Below are positions 24,901-37,846 of a DNA stretch of 64,000 nt, in pieces. The position numbers and the translations under genes are program-made. Origin of the DNA: Polytrichum commune. Its lineage: Eukaryota > Streptophyta > Polytrichopsida > Polytrichales > Polytrichaceae. The notes beneath the pieces were generated by a model. The model saw only the letters and a list, made by a program, of their open reading frames with translations, made no database searches and had not been told where the DNA came from. The first letter of the stretch is position 1, and each line of letters opens with the position of its first letter. The stretch covers positions 33,012,440-33,076,439 of the forward strand of contig OX485807.1 in the NCBI GenBank assembly GCA_950295325.1, written 5' to 3'.

Positions 24901-27900
24901 TTGCCTATTTTTTTTCAAAACACTATATCCTCATTAGTTTCTGGGCATGCCAAGAATTGTACAGAAGGAAGCAGAGATATTTTAAGGAAATGATCCTTAT
25001 CAAATCCAGTACATTTTGTTTGTAACAATTCTGCTGCTTCATATTGTAGTGAATTGCAAAGATTAAGAAAGATGAGACACTCGAGGGAATATTGTTATGA
25101 AGACTTATGGGTTGATTTGAGTTGGATACTTTAATCCTCATTTTCAGGTGATAAATATTATTTTTGGCAGACAACCTCTTGAGAAGCTGTTTTTCAAAAT
25201 TCTATTTTTTGTGTTCACATAATCCTCTAAGCTCGTGGTTATTGACCCTCTACAGGATAGCAGATCAGGCTCACAATATGTTCTTGGGGAGGAGGTGCAA
25301 TTTGAGGTCGGTTACATAAAGAAGCTAGTGGAAAGGTGAGCCCCCTCCAGTTTCTTGTCTCATTTTCTGGGCACTGAGTTGATAGTGTTTGTTCCCAATA
25401 TGCTCTCTTGAAACTTGTAAGTTCTGCAGCAATTGCCTTTAGTGAAAATTGGTGTAAATATATACTGCTGATGACTGTCAAATTTTAAGTTCCTATATTC
25501 CTCATGTACTTGACAGACAAGTCACATGCTCCATATTAAAATTCGTTGATTAGTATTAGAGATCCACATAAGTACAGAGTATAGTTCATCTAGGTGAAAC
25601 GTCTATCATTACCATTGTTCTTAAGCACTTGTTTACTTGGTGCAGGTTCATCTTGCACTACTATTCCCATCCTCATGGGACACATTTTGAGAATAGCTTG
25701 GCACTTCATGTAATAGAAGGATCAGAGAAGGATGGCAGTAACACTCAGAATTTGTTATGGACGGACCGGTACCAACCCCAAACCTCACAGGAGGTTAGTC
25801 TTCACGTTTTAGTTGCTATTACTACCTTCCAGGTCAAATATTTTAGAAGTCTGTACATCCAATCATGTAGAGATATGCTTCATATGAGATCTTGAGTTCC
25901 AGGTTTTGGGTGTCTCTGCTATTATTTTTGTGAATTAATTGCACAAGCTTCACATTGAGAGCTAATGTGTAAGTATATATGAGATGCAAGTATGTATAAA
26001 AAATCTTGAAAATTTGTGATCCTGTAGGTATGTGGAAATAAGGAGGCCGTTAAGTCTTTGAATGGCTGGCTTCAGAGCTGGCGAGAGAAGATTCTTTCCC
26101 AAAAAGTTGCTGTGAAAAAAACAGAGGCAGAGGGTGGCAATGATGATGATGATGATGATGAAAGTGACTTTGATGATCCACCTTCTGATATCGATGATGA
26201 TAGTGAAGACCTGTATAATTGTCTTGTGATCACTGGACCTGTTGGGGTGAGTTGAACTGTTCCTTAGGACATTTGACATTTGACATTGGACAGTGCTTGT
26301 GGTTTTTGCCACATTTAAAAAATGAGGACTCACCTGATCAGTTATTTCTGATTATTCTTTAGAATAGAGCAGGTGACTTACCTCATTGACCAACACCAAG
26401 TGACTTGCAGCTATGTAGCTAATTGGGAAGGATCCTATATTCTTAGTTATATATAAATGTATTGTGCTAGATTTGGGCTTATTCTTATTTGATGTTCTTT
26501 TTGCTCTGGTTACGTTACATATCAGCAGGACTACTGCAACATGATTTTGGGTTGTGACTGGTCTACAAACTTGTTCTTGTTCCCATTAACTCTCTGATAG
26601 TTGATAGTGTTGGTCTGGATTGTGTGCAGTGTGGCAAATCTGCAGCAATTTATGCATGTGCAATGGAACAAGGTTTTACAGTCATTGAGGTGTGAATTTC
26701 ACCAATGTACCTGTGAGAAATTCTTGTAATAATACTTTTGAGGGTACCTTAAGTTTTCAGTCATATAGAGGTGACGTTGTGTATGCAATGATTTGGTCTA
26801 TATAATCTAGAAGTTGGCAGATCATGGGGTCCTTGAGATTGTCATAGATGTAAAGAAAATGGCCAAGTCTGTTACAGTTTGTTCAGATAAAAATCTATTG
26901 TTCTGCAACCTGTGGTACCTTAGCAATGTAGTGGAACATGTGTCAAAGAAGCCAAAACTCTGGGCAGATACCTTAGCACTTGTAGTGGACAGGTGTGTCA
27001 AAGTAGCCACATGAAAAACTCTGGGCAGCATCTCATAGTTTACCCACTCAATTGATTTGCAGGTAAATGCTTCAGAGTGTAGAAATGGAGCTTTAATCAA
27101 GCACAAGTTCAAGGAGGCTATGGAATCTCATGGGCTTAGCAACAGGTTTGACCTGCTCAAAACATGTACCCTCGAGCTGTACACATATTGTCACCTTAGT
27201 TTCTTATTTTGAACCATAGATTGTAGTCTCCTGACCTTAACCTTCTGGATATCATTGTTTACTGTTGTCAGGTGAGCCAACACCTGAAAATGATAATCCA
27301 GAGTCTGAGCTGGATAGTTGCAATGATTTTGAATACAACATGATAGTGTGAAACACAAGTTTATATAGAGAAGGGAATTATACTAATACACAGTTTCCTA
27401 TTCAGCAGGTCTTCAACTGCTCCAGTGGATAGTTTTGATGGAGAGGAGGATGATGAACACATGTTCAAAGTGGCAGAGGTTAATGGGGGAAGCTCATTTC
27501 AAGAGGAAATTTCTCAAAGTCAGCCAGTGCTATCGCAGGGTGGTTCACGAAACAATCCCCCTCCACCTGCTCTTCGTCGACTGAGAGTCATCCTCTTTGA
27601 AGATGTAGATACAGTTTTTGAGGAAGACTCTGGTTTCATGGGAGCACTGGGCCTGCTAGCTAGGACATCTAAATGCCCCATCATATTCAGTAGCAACAGT
27701 AAGACTCAAGTCAATTTTCTACTCATTTCTCCACTTTATTGTGTAAGCTTCTTTGTTGCTTCTGGACACCAATCACAAATCACATGAACTTTGAGTTAAA
27801 TGTTGGATTGAATGGTTGTGATCAGGTCAAGATCCGGCACTGCCACAAGTTAGGAAATTAGAGTCAATCAAGTTCGAGCAACTGTCTACTGTGGAGCTTG

Positions 27901-30900
27901 TATTACATGCATTCATGGTAAGAACCACACCTTCCTATCAACCTCTTTGCTTCATCAGAGAAGTTTCGAACAAACAAGTTCATTGCTGGCCAGTTTGTGT
28001 AACTTTTTGCATTATTTTGCCAGTGTTAACTTCTGTTGGGAGTGGTAAAGTTTATTAAAAGTTGATATGGAAGAATATGCTCATACTCACAGTTCCATTG
28101 CAACATCTGTTCTTACTCTTGTCTGCAGTCAGTCTAGTCAGCAGTGTTGGCACATTGTTTCACAGATACATATATCATTATGTTTAGTTGTTCATGCTTA
28201 TTTCAGAGGGTATCCATCATTGTACCTGTTGTTTTGTGCAGAACAACTGAACTCAAGTAATTATACTCTTTTGAATGCAGGTGTGTATGGCAGAGGGAGT
28301 AGTGTGCAGTCCAGACATAGTTGAACACATTGTGCAGGCTAGTGGGCATGATCTACGAAAACTCCTCATGCTACTCCAATTCTGGAGTCAGGGCTTACCT
28401 GTTGGTACAAAAAATTTGGACTGTGACCCAGTGCTGGAAATGAAACAGGTCAATAGAAACCGCATTCCTGATTTGATAAATTGTCTGTTGCAGTTAGATG
28501 GCTGTCCTCAGGTTTTTGCCACGAGAACACATGAATCTGATCAAAAGCCATTATTTGCTAGATGTAGTAGCAGAGCTCATGAAAGCCCCTGGGAGAGGTT
28601 GAATAGCACAAGTGAACGGGGGAACTCAAGGAAGAGTTCTTTGAGAGAAGGAGAATCAACCAGGAAGATAGAAGAGGGGGTCTTGGATCCAGAATGGCTG
28701 TTTGCATATGATTCTCAACACCGTGTACTACCTCTCCTGTTCTCAAGCAGTCAGCCTTGCAAGTCAACAATTCAGATTTCTGAGCATCTCAAAGGCATGG
28801 GAGAAAAAGCTATGGAATTGGCTGACATTACTGTGGCCACATGGGAGCGTCACAGATTTAATGAGCTTCAGGCTAAAGCCGAGGAGGCCACTCAAGCTCG
28901 CAAGGCTCTAAGGAAGCTGCAACTTGCTGCTCGGAAAGAGGCGAGTGCCAAATCAGGCATGACAAATGTAGTCACAGATGATGTACCAGAAGAGATTTTG
29001 TTAGAGAGAATTGCTAACAATAGTTTAAGCATTGGCGACAGATTAATTCTAAATGAGAGATTTAATGTCATTCAACCTCTTGGACATGGCAGTCATGTGT
29101 CCAGAGGCATTTTCAGTCCTACAATACTGAGTGAAGGGTTTGACACATTAAAAGGTGCACCTGCAGAGTTCATGAATAGGCAGGATGACAGGTTAGACAG
29201 CTGTTTTACAACAACAAACATTTCTGAGAGCGAACATAGGTTGCTATATAGAAACAGTATGCTCCAAAACCAGCCAGGTTTGTGGTCTCAAGTTGTCAAT
29301 GAGACAGAACAACCTGTAGACTTCTCCTTCACCAAGCTCATGCAGAGTTCTTATGATAGTCCTGCAGCTCAGACTGCCATAAAGGAATGTAATGAGGATA
29401 CGTGGTCACTGCTGCAAGGAGATTGTGAGGAGGATTCTCCATTTCCAGATCTGTCAATGGGTCACGATGCCGCCATTGATGAAATGTATCAATCAGGAAT
29501 GACAATGACTGCATTGCCAGTAAATGACAATGAGTGGATGAAATCTGTGCAGGAACCTACAGCATTTCTAACTCCGGATATGGACAGTGCTCCACATCTG
29601 CATGGAACTGGATTGGTGCTTCCTCAACGGCACTTTGGCCTTGAAGTTTGTGCCAACAGAGGTGTTTCACATCTCAAAAGGCTGGGTTTCCCTCCTCTCC
29701 AACAAAATGTACAATTAGTTGCAGCTGAGAATTCGTCTCTTCTCTTCCCTATATTTATTCCACAGGAAAGTCCTGTTGAACTAGGAGCAGTCGTTCCTAG
29801 GTGTACAGACACCTTGGCCAACAAAGATAGAGAACAACTGAATCAGAATCCCACTTCTGATCTTACTGTGTCTGATAATACCAAAGCCCTAGACAAAAAG
29901 GTTGAACCTCCCCCCAGTGTTGATACATTAGCAAGTAATTTAATGAAGCAGGTATGGGTGAAGTTACGAAAACTCAAGCTACAGGATCCTCTGACAGATG
30001 TAACACATGAGAATGTGCTACTGGAGAATGTTTTGCATGACCTTTCAACATGTGACATCCTATCTACCCGAAATGTGGCAACAGCACAGGTATTTTCCTT
30101 TCCACCCGCTTCTGCTATAGTGAAATCAAATGATTTTGTGAGGGATGCAAATCACATTCTTCCAAAACCTCAACCTTGTGAACAATTTTAATTCTTAATT
30201 TTGCATAGCGTCTTATCATGGATTCTTGTATCCATCCTTGGGATCTAAACTATGAGAGCTGTCAAATGAACTAACAAAAGAGGTGTATGTCCAATGTTTT
30301 GTAGGATTCACTTATATCTGTGCAGCTAGGCAATTTAGCGAATCAAGAACACAGTTATGGTGGTAGCAGAGACAGCTGTACAGAATCAGCTGCTTTGCTT
30401 GCACAGCTGTGGCTAAACCAAGCCCTGGATCAAATGACCACCTCAAGTAGCTTTTCATCCAAAGCTTGTCAAGTGCACCCTCCCCTTTCTCAGCAGGAAT
30501 CAAAGAGGTGACCACAGTAGCACTTTTAATTATTAATTGATTACATATATTTATGTATGAATTGGTTGACAAACATCTCAAAATGAGAATAAACAGAGTT
30601 CAATGTTGAGTTGCCAGTGTTGTGCTCAATGATTCCCTATGTTGAGCTAATCATTCATTCAACATTGATTGAGCTCATAATTCAAGTTTTTGGTCTTTTG
30701 AAGAAAGAAGTGTAGAAAGAAAGATGAAACCGCAGCCCTATGTTTAGTACGCAGTGGTTCAATGATGTAGTTTAATGTGATTAAATCAACGTGAAAATCA
30801 GTGTTGATGTAATATGAATTAGAGGTTTGTGATGAAGGTGCTCGAGCTGGTGCTCATTTGTCCCCTTCATCTCTGATTTTGACACTAAATTATTTATGTA

Positions 30901-31120
30901 AGTGTCTGAATACTGACTAGTGACCACATTGTATGACAGACAAGAGAAGCAAGCCTGCAAGGATGAGCTTGTAGACACACTTCTGCCACAGCGTTGTAGG
31001 ATCCTGGGAGGAGTAGCCCGATTAGACTATGCATCATTCCATTCTCAAATGACAACTGCGGCCAATCGAGGGGCTGTTAATAGAACAGGCCCTTCAACAA
31101 GACAGCGCAAGCTTATTTGA
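21968..31120 (+). CDS. ATAD5: ATAD5/ELG1-type AAA+ ATPase, PCNA-unloading RFC-like complex large subunit
   Basis: ATAD5/Elg1 replaces RFC1 in a clamp-loader-like complex that removes PCNA from replicated DNA in the nucleus. Fifteen exons join in frame to 1316 residues: 21968-22135, 22612-22768, 23059-23213, 23492-23635, 24203-24361, 25256-25335, 25646-25793, 26028-26246, 26630-26689, 27063-27145, 27406-27698, 27826-27917, 28281-30089, 30305-30507, 30940-31120. Features in order: a PIP-like PKAMANFF near residue 30, basic NLS-like KKKRK, two KAPHP...RPK blocks in exons 4 and 5, WTDRYQP before the ATPase, VCGN...WLQSW, a strongly acidic insert, Walker A GPVGCGKS (407-414) split by an intron, VNASECRNG, Walker B VILFEDVD (519-526), sensor-1 PIIFSSNS, then a lid region ending in HDLRKLLMLLQFW. 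Exon 13 is very long (603 codons) and mostly low in recognisable domains. The start ATG is the first with an open exon to a good donor. Confidence 0.92.
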
Positions 31121-33158
31121 TTTGATTGATACCTTATATTTGTCCCTGTGACTAGATTTTCAGACTGCCATAAGTTTTCGAAAGCTCAGCAATACTTGAT
31201 CTGGAAACCCCTGTGCTGATAATACCAGGAATTTGTAACTGTCTCATGACGTCATTTGACAATTCCCTGATTTGGTTACAATTTTTGTGAACACACTGCA
31301 GGAAACAAAGGATTCCTAACAATCTAGAGCTTAAGAAATATCCTCATTTTTACTTGACTTTTTCCTGCCCATGGCTAAGCTACTGTTATACCCATTGGTG
31401 TGGTGGGTAGTAGGATAAACTTAATATCTAATTTCCTCTGCTAAATAGGTACTTGGGTATAACTTTGCCAAACTCTAGGTGCTGATGTTGTCATAGCTAC
31501 TTGAAGTTTCTGAGCCTCCTTCCTATCAGATCTTCATTCAGTTATTGTGTGCTCATCCTTGAGAATATTTGGTGATGCTTGTTGGAAAGCGCATCAAGAT
31601 AGGCTCTTCATTTGTTTTAGTAAGAAATGAGTACCACTTGAAACAGTGCATATCTGAACTTCGGAAGACATTTGAAGTGAGATTTGATGGGTGAGTTTGT
31701 TGGAAAGCTCTTTAGAAGGCGAGCAGAGATACACTCTTCATTTGCTTCATTGCGATAAGATTTGAGCATGGTATGAACATAAGAAGAATCCAAACTTCAA
31801 AAGCTTTTAGCATGCCAAATGTGAGATAATTTTGAGTGCTAGCTGTTGAAGAAACCTCTCAAGGTGTTCTACAAAATTGACTCCGTGGCTTGCTTCATTT
31901 GACTTACAACTGAGTATGTGATGAACGATTCAAACTTTGGGAGTTCACCATATTCAAACAGCTGGGAAATTTGATAGGTGTTCCTCAGCGTTTTGAAATG
32001 TCAAATTGTAATCTACAACTAAGCTTAAACAACAATGCTTGTACTTACAACACAAGTTTGCAATTGTGTTGCAAAGATGTGGAGAGCCTTGAGTGGATTT
32101 CATATAATGATGACACCTCTGGTTACCGGAGCTATTTGTGCCCCTCATTACGATGTAAATTTTCTAGTACAAAATGTACTGTCTAATTCTCTCCATTGAG
32201 TGTGCACTAATTTGCTGTGTTTCTGGCCGTGAAGCAACGAAACAGATATTACTGCAGGTAAGTTACACACGATGCAGTATGAAGACTTCAAAGTCAAACA
32301 GGAAGGACAAAATCAGATTTGGTGTCCTTCGCCAAGAGAGCACTCCTGATCTTGTAAGTTAAATGCAACAAACTATTGGCATTGTACAAACAGGTTAGCT
32401 AACTCGATTGTCTCTTATGATTAAGGTTAGAATATGGGTACCTGGTACAGTTATAGGAGTGCCACAAATAATCTGAGGGTCTGTCAACGTCAAGAATGAA
32501 TTAAGGAGCAAGAAGACACGCACTTGGGAAGGAAGGCGAATCCCAATTTAATTGCACTACAAACATTAGCTGTTGAGAATCCTAAAGCAATATTACTGTA
32601 GTGTTCCTCATATAGTGGCAGGTATGCAGTATCACCCATCTAAACTTAGCCCACTCATTCATTGTCCAATCATATAGTGTAAGGTAATTGGGTTCAATAT
32701 GGACACTTTTGGCATTGTACCCATTTCTCCCAGGATTTAAATACGTAATTAGTTTAAAACGATTACTAATTAGCAAATCCAAATTGAAACCGAAGTCATT
32801 TTCGTCAAAAATTGAAGAGTTTTTATATTCTCTGTCAATGCAAGGATTCTCTCTTTTGAAATGACCACATAGGTCCCTCTACTCATCTTGACTTTTGAGC
32901 CTAAAAATTTGTCACAATGTTGGCATTTTTAGCATGTAGTGGTTAGTCTATTTTTTAATTTAAAAATGAGGTTATTTTAATCCACATTCTCAGATCCACA
33001 GTTTTCCACAAACACTCAAATACAAGTAGGTCCTGACTCCTGATTAAGATATTTGAGATTAAGATATCATGATTTAGGCTTTGACCACTAAATATATTTG
33101 AGGGCCCAAAACCGGTGTCTCACTTGAAATTACACATTGTTTGTGAATGAAATACTTG
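31121..33158. other. Intergenic DNA 3' of ATAD5
   Basis: No gene recognised. Two related segments near 31570-31640 and 31690-31760 share TTGTTGGAAAGC and CTCTTCATTTG in the same order, a short degenerate direct duplication. The rest is AT-rich, with short reading frames only. Confidence 0.45.
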
Positions 33159-34026
33159 TACTGTTCTCCCTCTTTAATATGACACGTTTGGGAAACACAA
33201 AAAAAGTCGTATTATCGAGGTGTCGTCTTCGCATTAATATGACAAATGGCATAAAGTTGTTGTATTATTGAGGGTATATGAAAACATAAGTAATATGAGC
33301 TTAAAAATACATATGACTTTAAGCAATATACATGGTATGAAACAATAACTTATAATTCCAAACAAATACAATTATTCTCATGAAAGCTTGAAATTTGAGT
33401 CCAAAGATCTCCGGTGTTGCTTATCCAAGTTAGCAGCTGCCATCTTATCTAAATTCCCTACTAACTTTTGAAAACTAATAATTCATTAACACCAAAATAT
33501 AAAGAATTTTCTGATAAGAAACTAGACAACAAGGATGCATGACGTTTAGCATCACTAAGCTATATTGTAGGTGGAGCAACATCATCCACATCTACGGAAT
33601 CTAGACAACATTAAGACAAAAGGAAATTGGAGAATGCAAGAATGTAGGAGAGTGCAGAAGATATTGGTGATACTATATCACCATGAGTACAAGGCAACAC
33701 ACTAGGCAAGAGGCCACTCTAACCCTAACCATGTCCATTCTACACTAGTAACCTTAATTCTCATTAAGTTCCCAATGATAAGTGAAGTTTTTAAGTTGTT
33801 CCCAACTGAAAATGGATGTATTTTAGATGTACATAACATAGATGATTTTTTTTTTAGCATTAACTACCTCTTTAATATGACAAAACGGAGATTCTAAATG
33901 TCACATTATCGAGTGTCGTAGTCATATGAAAGGAGTTTTGAACTAAAAAGTTTAATCTCACAAAAATGTGTCGTAATATCGAGGGTGTTGTATTAATGAG
34001 TGTCATATTACCAAGATTAGACTGTA
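33159..34026. mobile_element. Degenerate pogo/Tc1-like element (weak TIRs, TA ends)
   Basis: The left end reads TACTGTTCTCCCTC then TTTAATATGACAC. The reverse complement of the right end reads TACAGTCTAATCTTGG then TAATATGACAC. About two thirds of the first 27 bases match, both ends start at TA, and motifs of the kind AATATGAC and TATTATCGAGG recur inside, which resembles non-autonomous Tc1/pogo families. No transposase was seen. The call is tentative. Confidence 0.4.
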
Positions 34027-34143
34027 GTATTCTTGTCCTTAATGTATTAATCGTATTTTGCATCTACTTTCAAGGTTTCATACCAAACTTATTTTGAAAT
34101 AAAAATAAAGAATTATTTAAGGTTATAGAGGCCCTTTTATGAA

Positions 34144-35618
34144 GGCCAGGGATTCATGGCACTCAAGTACAGTCATCCCGTAACAAAAATCGGATGAGTT
34201 CATAGAAGCTCAGATGGAGCTTACTTTAGTGAAACGCCTCCGAGTTGGCATGTAAGACCTATTTTCTCCCTAAGAGCTATTGTGAATTACTAGCTATTTT
34301 GTGAGTATCAATTAGTTGGCAAGGGGCAATGATGTGGCCTTGGATGCTCTAAGCCTATTTTCTAACCTCCCATAAGTTGTTTCCAAGGCCATGATGTGGC
34401 TTTGAATTCCACATGGTTATTTTGATAAATATTGTAAGATATCAACGTGTGCAACAAATAATTATGACGTGTTGTCATAGACATTTTTTCTTTTTATAAT
34501 TCATTTATTTTTCACGGGTGTGATTGCTCAAACATTTGTAATATGTCAAAATAATATATATCACCTTATGAAAATTAATTCAATATATATATATTTTTTG
34601 TATGATGAAATTTATTTGATAATAATTAATATACACCATGTGATTTTAAAGATAATATAATAAATGATGAGGATAAAATATTACAATAATTCAGATAGGC
34701 TATAATTAGAAACTTATGATTTTCTGAGTATACCCCATCCATAACGTTATCCCACACGTCTAATTCCAAATAACATACCATTTACTTATACCTCATATTA
34801 TATCACCTAAAAAATAAAAATAAAAATAACTATTTTTTTGTTATATGTTTTATATTCTATCTTCATTGTTTCATTTCAGTCATCTTATGAACACTTGCAC
34901 TAATCTATCATTAGAATGACAAAGATAATTTTAAATGGTAAGTCACAAATTTATAACTTCAATGTTAATGAGGATTTTGTAATGTTTTTGACCTCCAAGT
35001 TAATTACGTGCTTCATTGATGGTTTCACTTCCGGAATGAAATCCCAATCAACTAGTTCTTTACTAATTGGAAGTGCACATATATATTGGATTTTAGACCT
35101 TGAAGGTGAAGTGCATTCATTTTGGGATTTGTAGTAAAGCGGCCTTCAAGAATGCAAGGGCAATGTTTTTTTCAAAGTAGGGTGGGATGGGCAACAATTT
35201 TTGGTCGGTCTCAGAAATTTCTTTAGAGGGTTGTCCCAACCCAGATCTGACACCCCCGAAAGTTCGTGAGGGGATATTTAACGCGTGCCCATATTAATTT
35301 CTTAAAAAGTTAAAAATAACCGGACTAATAATGATAGGTTGTTAACACATGATGCACCCACTTGCTTCTATATGAGGCGTTTTTTATTTTTATTTTATTT
35401 TAAATTTGATGTCTAACCATCTTTATATTATTGCCTTAAGTGTTAGATTAGACTAGGATCATTTAGAACTACTAAAACTTGGAATTTTTGAAATCCTTGA
35501 GACAAGGAACCCACAACGTAAGGTAGTGTCTAAAGTGGATCATCTCATCCGCAAAGATGAATGAACTCTCACTACTGTAGTGAATTTCAAAATATATGAA
35601 TGCCACGAATTCCTGGCC
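34144..35618. mobile_element. Mutator-like non-autonomous element (9-bp target duplication)
   Basis: The left end is GGCCAGGGATTCATGGCAC. The right end reversed is GGCCAGGAATTCGTGGCAT, 16 of 19 matching. Further in, TACAGT and CGGATGAG occur in the same order from both ends, so the inverted ends run to roughly 80 bases, as in Mutator-like elements. The flanks carry a perfect 9-base direct repeat TTTTATGAA (34135-34143 and 35619-35627). The 1475-base interior is very AT-rich, with no transposase or captured gene recognised. Confidence 0.78.
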
Positions 35619-35627
35619 TTTTATGAA

Positions 35628-37846
35628 GTATATGTGCATTTGTACCATGGATTTGACATACTAATACATCTCAGAAGATGTGAGTGAAACGAACACAAGA
35701 AGGTACAAAAAGTAAACAATAGTACTGTTTGGTTTCTCTATTATGCATAAATTTTTGGGCTGAAAGCATTTTGGGGTTAATGCAAAAATTGGCCCAAGTA
35801 TTTGTGGCAGTCACGCTAAGTTGAAGATGCAAGTGGCAGGTGAAGTAGCACTTAACTTAGGGGTGCCAATTTCCGTGCGGGTCCTAAAGTCGACCCCTAG
35901 GGTCGGAAGCACCTATCTAGGTCCTTTAACCTGGGTTTACAAAAGCACCTATCAAGGTGCTTTTAGAGTTCACAACGCTGCCAGCATTTCATTGGCTGCC
36001 AGCGGTCGGTTTTAGAAATCCACCCTGTGGATATACCACGTACCCTATGTGCGAGTGTTGGTCACTCTACAAGGTTTCCTTTAAAAATTTGTAGGAAATC
36101 ATAGACATGCTGATTTTTATTTATTTTTTCATAGTTGCTCTTGCACCAGCTTTGCGGAGCGCTCAAAATTTATAATAAAATAGTTTCAGCATCCCAACTA
36201 GGCACATCTGAAATTTGGACGGAAATTGGCACCGCTACCTTAGTGGTAGAACTTTTTTGTGCTCACTATGCTTGCATGTCGCTTTGATGGATTCCATGTG
36301 AAACTTTGACACACTGTCAATCAAATCCGAAAGAGATGTCCATGAGGTAGCTTAGAAATAAGATCAAGCCTCTTGTATTGTGGCTTGAAGGCTATGGGCT
36401 TCGAATCACTCTTTGGTTTGTCATGGCTGCTTTTTGTACGGTATTTTTACCCTCATATTTCACTTGGAGCATGTCAACTTTGAAAATTGGTCAAGTTTTC
36501 AAACTAATGGTTTGAGGACAATGTAGAGCTTTGCAAGAAGGCTTGTAAACTTGAAGTATCAAGCTCCCTAATTGCAAGTACATCAAACCCCATTTCCCAA
36601 CATGAGCTCCATTGTGAAGGGAACCTAAGCTATGGGTTTTATGTGCTAACTTCATGGTGGACACCTATATTTGAGTGCCTGGCATATGCAAACTTGGCTC
36701 GTAATTAGTGAAGGAGGAACACTAGAACGATATGTGATATTATGAGATTCACCATGACAAACTAGACACTACTGGCGTTTTGATTGCATGAATGTCAACT
36801 TATTGTGCAATATAATGTAGCAAAGTGAAGAAGCTTGGGAAGAAGGTCTCCGCCAGTCTTGGAGCTTTCAAGCTTAGAAGTGTAAAGAAGGCCTCCAAAC
36901 AACTTCAGGCGCCAATGAGATCCATTGTTTAATAACTGTGAAGATTTGCACAAGAATGCCTGGCAATGTAAAGTGTGGACAATCACAGGCCAGGAGTGGA
37001 ATTATTATTGCACCAACTTACACCCAACTCACATATATAGCTGAGAAGAGTACGCTAGGAACCACAGCACTACAATGAAGTGAGAAAAGAGGAAAGAATT
37101 TTGTTCAAAACTGTAGAAACATTGCTGATTGATCAGGCCCACGCATGATGGGGCTTGTAAGAAATCTAAAAAACTCGCTAATATCTTTCTTAAATGACCT
37201 ATGTCAAACACTCTGGGGCTTTAAGTAATCGACCCAGACTCCAAGGACATCCTCTGCACAAGAGAAACAAAAAGAAATGTGTTTGAGATCCTCGGAAATG
37301 CATAATTGATGTACAATTTAACTGGGCAGCTGCATTGATGGGAATGATGGAAGAGGTCGGCAGAGTGAGTTTTCACCTGTGTTTCTGGTTTTGTCCGTAG
37401 AGCAGAGAAACCATGTGTGGCTGGAATCCAATCTCCTCAACAAAGTTCACCTTCCAAAATAGCTCGAAACAAGCGGAAAACCCGACCAAACTTGAAAGAA
37501 GAGACACAAAAATGGCAGTTTCCTTCCAAACGATGGATTACGATCATCTCTTTACTTCAGAAGGTGCAGATCGGTTGTATGGAAATTAGGGCTATTGGAC
37601 TCGGCTGGGGATGGGACATGTAATGTATGGGAGATCCATCTGGTTCTCTTGCACGTCCCAGCACAACTTCGGCATGGATCGATCCAACACGGCCGTGTAT
37701 GCCTACAACGAAGTTATAGCCAAACCACAAGCGATTCAGACAAGCATTTACCACAAAGGCAGATGATTAGAAGAGTCTATCCCACTCATACTGATACTTT
37801 TTCATTGACAGAGTCGTAGCATTGATGGATATTAGCGAGTACCAGT
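35628..37846. other. Intergenic DNA between the Mutator-like element and LOG
   Basis: No recognised gene. The part at about 37410-37800 has balanced base composition and an open frame (37410-37586) containing MDYDHLFTSEGADRLYGN followed by a stop. I do not recognise this protein, and it may be chance or a gene relic. The LOG 3' untranslated region should lie just below 37847. Confidence 0.35.
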
